Of a stretch of DNA of 64,000 nucleotides, positions 61,020-64,000 are shown piece by piece; the first letter of the stretch is position 1, and the number at the start of each line of letters is the position of its first letter. The DNA lies in the NCBI GenBank assembly GCA_964493995.1, contig CAZBQD010000001.1, positions 1 through 64,000 of the forward strand, written 5' to 3'. The stretch is from GCA-002282575 sp964493995. GTDB taxonomy: Bacteria; Pseudomonadota; Gammaproteobacteria; Thiomicrospirales; Thiomicrospiraceae. The translations under genes and the position numbers were made by a program. Under the pieces are notes generated by a model. The model worked only from the letters and a program-made list of their open reading frames with translations, made no database searches and was not told where the DNA came from.

Positions 61020-61455
61020 AGGAGATTCTGTATGAATTGATAATGTTTATTGAATCATTTTAACAAGCAATGACCTGAAACACCACCGATTTTGACTGCT
61101 TAAAAATTAAGCAACCATAGTAGAGGCGCTGAAACAAACCCTTAGCAGACATTTACCCAAGCCATCCACAAAGTTATCCACAGAAGCTGTGCACAAGCTA
61201 AGGGTTGATTAAATCAATACCTTAGTGACTTAAAAAGAACACAACTGAAATTAGTTTATAATTATTTCAATCGGTTATGGAAAATAAATCACACTCACTT
61301 CATAAAACCACACCTAAGCCAAGCCCCCCATTTGTCAAGCACCTGAAGCCAAAAAATTTACTTATGCACATGCTTTATTTATGAATCGTCCATACCGACA
61401 AACTGAGTTATACGGTAAAATTTACAAAATCAATAGACTAGGTAAAGAATTCAAA
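61020..61455. other. gene-free region with DnaA-box-like cluster between mshM and kinase-Rieske
   Basis: 436 bases without a convincing gene between two divergent genes. It holds a perfect DnaA-box consensus TTATCCACA (61174-61182), a near match CCATCCACA in the same orientation (61162-61170) and an inverted near match (61188-61196), followed by AT-rich DNA. TGCTTAAAAATTAAGCA near 61100 is a small dyad. No terminator, tRNA or confident promoter was found. Confidence 0.55.
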
Positions 61456-62655
61456 ATGGCGAAAATTCTCGGTATCGGCAATGCCGTCATAGACCAGGTA
61501 GTGCTCATGGAGCATTACCCACAAGAAAACAGTGAATCGCGTTGTATCTCTATGACAGAGCAATTGGGCGGTAATGTGGTGAATTCACTGACCGTATTGA
61601 CGCAAATGGGTCATCAAACCGATTGGATGGGAACCTACACCAAAGACCTGATGGGGCAACAACTACTCAACTTAATGACTCAACAGGGGATTAATGCAGA
61701 GCCAGCACAATATATCCGACAAGGCAAAACGCCCGTTTCCAGTGTTTGGATTGCACAAGCTTCTGCTTCTCGCACCATCAATCACTTTCGCGACTTACCG
61801 GAGCTGAATTTTGAGCACTTTGCCCGTACGGAATTTGAATCTTACGACTGGCTACATTTTGAAGCGCGTAATACCGAAGCCTTAATGGGCATGTTGAACC
61901 TAGCAAAATGCTTTCTCACCCATCAACCGATCTCGCTAGAAGTAGAGAAAGATCGTCCCTTGTTAGCGGAATTAATACCCCAAGCCAGTGTGCTCTTTTT
62001 CTCACAAGCCTATGCACAACACTTAGGCTTTGACCAAGCCGAAACTTTTTTAAAGCAAATGCATCAACAATCCCCGCATGCTCAGATGTTCTGCGGCTGG
62101 GGTAGTCAGGGGGCCTATGCCATTTCAGCTGACGGAAAGGTATTTTTTGAAGCAGCAACACCTGATTTAACCATCGTTGACACACTAGGTGCTGGTGACA
62201 CCTTTAATGCCGGCGTTATCGACGCTCTCGTTCGCGGCCACAGCACACAAGAAGCACTCACCCTAGCAACGCGACTGGCAGAAAAGAAAATTCAACAGAA
62301 AGGACTAACGAAACTGTTTAGTAACGACCATCGCAGTCGCTTGGGCAACCTAAATAGCTTAAACGCTTACAAGGGCAACGTGATGCAACCCGAAACCCTA
62401 AAACATTCAGTCATTGTCTTGAAATACAAAGATACAGCCAGAGCTTATGTGAATAACTGCCCACACGCCAATGTGCCCTTAGATAGTATGTATAAAGTCG
62501 AAATTGATCCGCGCGCCTTGACGCTCAAATGCTCGGTGCATGATGCTTACTTTAATGTCTCCGATGGATTATGTGTGGCAGGACCTTGCCATAACCAATC
62601 CCTAAAAGCCGTGCCAATTACCATCGATGATCAAGGCAATATTTTTTTAGCTTAG
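61456..62655 (+). CDS. PfkB/ketohexokinase-like sugar kinase fused to a C-terminal Rieske [2Fe-2S] domain
   Basis: 399 residues from the ATG at 61456 (MAKILGIGNAVIDQVVLM); a start at 61381 is in frame but lacks a ribosome-binding site. Residues 1-290 are a PfkB kinase: GGNVVNSLTVLTQMG near 39, a WLHFEARN segment like ketohexokinase and the catalytic GAGD at 245-248 in DTLGAGDTFNAGV. Residues about 305-399 are a Rieske domain with C335-x-H337 (NNCPHANVPLD) and C359-x2-H362 (LKCSVHDAYF), plus Cys373 and Cys378 in the GLCVAGPC loop. The frame is continuous without a stop or shift between domains. Substrate and electron partners are unknown. Confidence 0.9.
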   Translation: MAKILGIGNAVIDQVVLMEHYPQENSESRCISMTEQLGGNVVNSLTVLTQMGHQTDWMGTYTKDLMGQQLLNLMTQQGINAEPAQYIRQGKTPVSSVWIAQASASRTINHFRDLPELNFEHFARTEFESYDWLHFEARNTEALMGMLNLAKCFLTHQPISLEVEKDRPLLAELIPQASVLFFSQAYAQHLGFDQAETFLKQMHQQSPHAQMFCGWGSQGAYAISADGKVFFEAATPDLTIVDTLGAGDTFNAGVIDALVRGHSTQEALTLATRLAEKKIQQKGLTKLFSNDHRSRLGNLNSLNAYKGNVMQPETLKHSVIVLKYKDTARAYVNNCPHANVPLDSMYKVEIDPRALTLKCSVHDAYFNVSDGLCVAGPCHNQSLKAVPITIDDQGNIFLA

Positions 62656-62679
62656 TCGGTAAAACTAACCTTTTTTTGC

Positions 62680-62824
62680 ATCTCTAAAACCCTATAGGGT
62701 TGGGGGTTCTGGGAGAAGGGTTGTATTGTAGTTGCATGTAACTACTTGATTAATACCCTTCCACCAGCCAAAAAACAAACTGGGGACTCTAAAAAAATAA
62801 GCGAAGCGAGGTTTTTTAGAGGAT
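62680..62824. repeat. structured interspersed repeat, copy B
   Basis: The 145-base second copy of the element at 15454-15594. It has the same left end ATCTCTAAAACCCTA, a CCCTATAGGG dyad, a dyad GTAGTT...AACTAC where copy A has GTAACATGTTAC, and a terminal hairpin with CTCTAAAAAA pairing to its complement around AAGCGAAGCGAGG where copy A has a different stem and loop. Stems are kept while sequences change. The right end overlaps the last residues and stop codon of rlmB. Confidence 0.85.
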
Positions 62825-63568
62825 CCCCTTCAGTCGTTGCTGCAGCGCTGTGTAAAGCACCACGCCCGTAGCGACAGAGACATTCAAACTCTGCACTGTG
62901 CCAAGCATGGGGATAATGACCAAACGATCACACTGTTTTTGCGTTAACGCACGAATACCGGTGTCTTCTGCGCCCATAATAATGGCTACGGCACCACTCC
63001 AGTCAGCATCAAACACCGACACAGCTCCATCAGCCAAAGCCAATCCGCTCAGCCAAATACCTCGGGCTTTAAGCTGATCCAAGGTTCTGGACAAATTATT
63101 CACTTGAAAAAGGGGTAAAGCTTCGGCCGCCCCACAAGCGACTTTGCTGACCGTAGGCGTTAAACCCACCGCATGATGCTTGGGAATAATGACCGCATCC
63201 ACACCTGCTGCATCAGCAGAGCGTAAACAAGCTCCTAAATTGTGCGGGTCTTGCACGCCATCCAGCACTAAGAGTAACGGATCGGGCTTACTTAATGCGT
63301 CTAAAAAATCCGTCAATTCCGCATCTGAGGGTAAGGTTTGCTCTTTCATCCAAGCAATGACGCCTTGATGATGACGATCTTGTTTGTCTAATGCCGATTT
63401 AGAGACATATTCAATGCGAATACCCAGCGACTGAGCGAGTTCAGCCAACTTAGTGCCGCGCTGATCTTCTCGACCTTGAAGCAACCAAAGCTTAAGCACC
63501 CATTCAGGGTGCTTAGTGAGTGCGGCCTCGGCAGCATGCCAGCCTGGATGCGGCTGTCCTACACTCAT
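62816..63568 (-). CDS. rlmB: 23S rRNA (guanosine-2'-O-)-methyltransferase RlmB
   Basis: 250 residues, SPOUT/TrmH family. N-terminal L30e-like substrate-binding part (about 1-85) then the knotted methyltransferase: LDGVQDPHNLGACLRSADAAG (read in parts, about 98-118), IIMGAEDTGI and IPMLGTVQSLNVSVATGVVLY. It methylates G2251 of 23S rRNA in E. coli. It is 2 bases behind rnr, as in enteric bacteria. Its final codons and TAA lie inside the repeat at 62680-62824. Confidence 0.95.
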   Translation of the reverse strand: MSVGQPHPGWHAAEAALTKHPEWVLKLWLLQGREDQRGTKLAELAQSLGIRIEYVSKSALDKQDRHHQGVIAWMKEQTLPSDAELTDFLDALSKPDPLLLVLDGVQDPHNLGACLRSADAAGVDAVIIPKHHAVGLTPTVSKVACGAAEALPLFQVNNLSRTLDQLKARGIWLSGLALADGAVSVFDADWSGAVAIIMGAEDTGIRALTQKQCDRLVIIPMLGTVQSLNVSVATGVVLYTALQQRLKGIL

Positions 63569-63570
63569 AA

Positions 63571-64000
63571 TTATGAGTCTTTACGACGTTTTTTAACGTA
63601 ACGACGACGTTTCTTTTTCGGTTTTTCGTCAGTGGCAGTCTCAGCCACCTCACCTTCTTGCAAGATGGCTTTGATCATTTGCATTGAATCCACCTGCACT
63701 TCCATTTGCTCTACTGCAGGCTTAACGGCGGGGCGACGTTTTTTCGCGCCACGATCTTGCATGGCTCGTTCAGGCGCTTTTTCAACTCCTGGTAACGAAA
63801 AATCGACTTTGCGCTCGTCTAGATTCACTTTTGCGACTTGTACCGCAATGCGATCACCCAAGCGGTAAGCTTTACCGGTACGTTCACCCATCATGATATG
63901 CTTAGAAGCATCGTAATGGAAATACTCATTACCCAGTTCGGTAACGTGTACCATACCTTCAACAAACAAGTGGTCAAGCTGGACAAACAGCCCAAAACTG
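63571..64000 (-). CDS. rnr: ribonuclease R, C-terminal part (runs off the window)
   Basis: The frame is open to the window end at 64000. Visible are the S1 RNA-binding domain (FGLFVQLDHLFVEGMVHVTEL, read in parts) and the Lys/Arg-rich C-terminal tail (KKRRRYVKKRRKDS) of RNase R. It degrades structured RNA 3' to 5'. The catalytic RNB domain is outside the window. Confidence 0.93.
   Translation of the reverse strand, partial: SFGLFVQLDHLFVEGMVHVTELGNEYFHYDASKHIMMGERTGKAYRLGDRIAVQVAKVNLDERKVDFSLPGVEKAPERAMQDRGAKKRRPAVKPAVEQMEVQVDSMQMIKAILQEGEVAETATDEKPKKKRRRYVKKRRKDS

Noticed and set aside
61162..61196. DnaA-box-like cluster as a replication origin
   Set aside because: Only one perfect box, no neighbouring dnaA, dnaN, gidA or parAB genes, and no visible AT-rich unwinding repeats; a regulatory role is more likely.

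Overview
The window looks like the chromosome of a motile gammaproteobacterium. It carries a polar-flagellum cluster of the Pseudomonas/Vibrio type under FleQ-FleS-FleR and sigma-54 control, with FlhF/FlhG and CheZ. It also holds an MSHA-type type IV pilus locus, the mnmA-hflD and rnr-rlmB pairs, and the AcnB-type aconitase. The genus cannot be named from the sequence alone.

Layout. Bases 1-1141 are one end of an integron: a cassette-like ORF truncated by the window edge, a possible attI junction, back-to-back promoters and an IntI-type integrase. Bases 1149-4307 (minus strand) are sucCD with three accessory genes tightly coupled behind them: DUF4160, DUF2442 and an autoinhibited class III Fic protein. 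Bases 4451-7060 hold fkpB, a small unknown gene, mnmA and hflD. Bases 7109-40592 are almost entirely motility and chemotaxis. From low to high coordinate these are mcp, cheB, cheR, a second FliK/FlhB-C-terminal-like pair on the plus strand, cheW, cheA, cheZ, cheY, fliA, flhG, flhF, flhA, flhB, fliR-Q-P-O-N-M-L, motB, motA, a sensor-less MCP, fliK, fliJ-I-H-G-F-E and fleR-S-Q. Sigma-54-type promoters are visible before fliE and fliK and possibly flhA, a sigma-28-type promoter before mcp, and a good sigma-70 promoter before fleQ. Bases 40824-46302 are acnB, an MgtC/DUF4010 membrane protein and purB.

Bases 46393-61019 are a single-direction MSHA-like pilus operon, mshM-L-N-E-G-I-J-K, followed by three large prepilin-like proteins and a small CPBP-family intramembrane protease. 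One prepilin carries a C-terminal Cys-Ser/transmembrane/Arg sorting-type tail and is immediately followed by the protease gene. Another carries a repeat-built, probably beta-solenoid, head. Bases 61456-64000 hold a PfkB-type sugar kinase fused to a Rieske [2Fe-2S] domain, then rlmB and the 3' end of rnr.

Most notable are: (1) the prepilin/sorting-signal/CPBP-protease set; (2) the kinase-Rieske fusion; (3) a structured interspersed repeat of about 140 bp, present twice (15454-15594 and 62680-62824) with compensatory changes in its stems, plus a possible relative at 4361-4439; all three sit at the 3' ends of minus-strand genes; (4) the Fic/DUF2442/DUF4160 module coupled to sucCD; and (5) a FleQ homologue lacking the N-terminal domain. 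All function calls are from reading the sequence; no database search was run.
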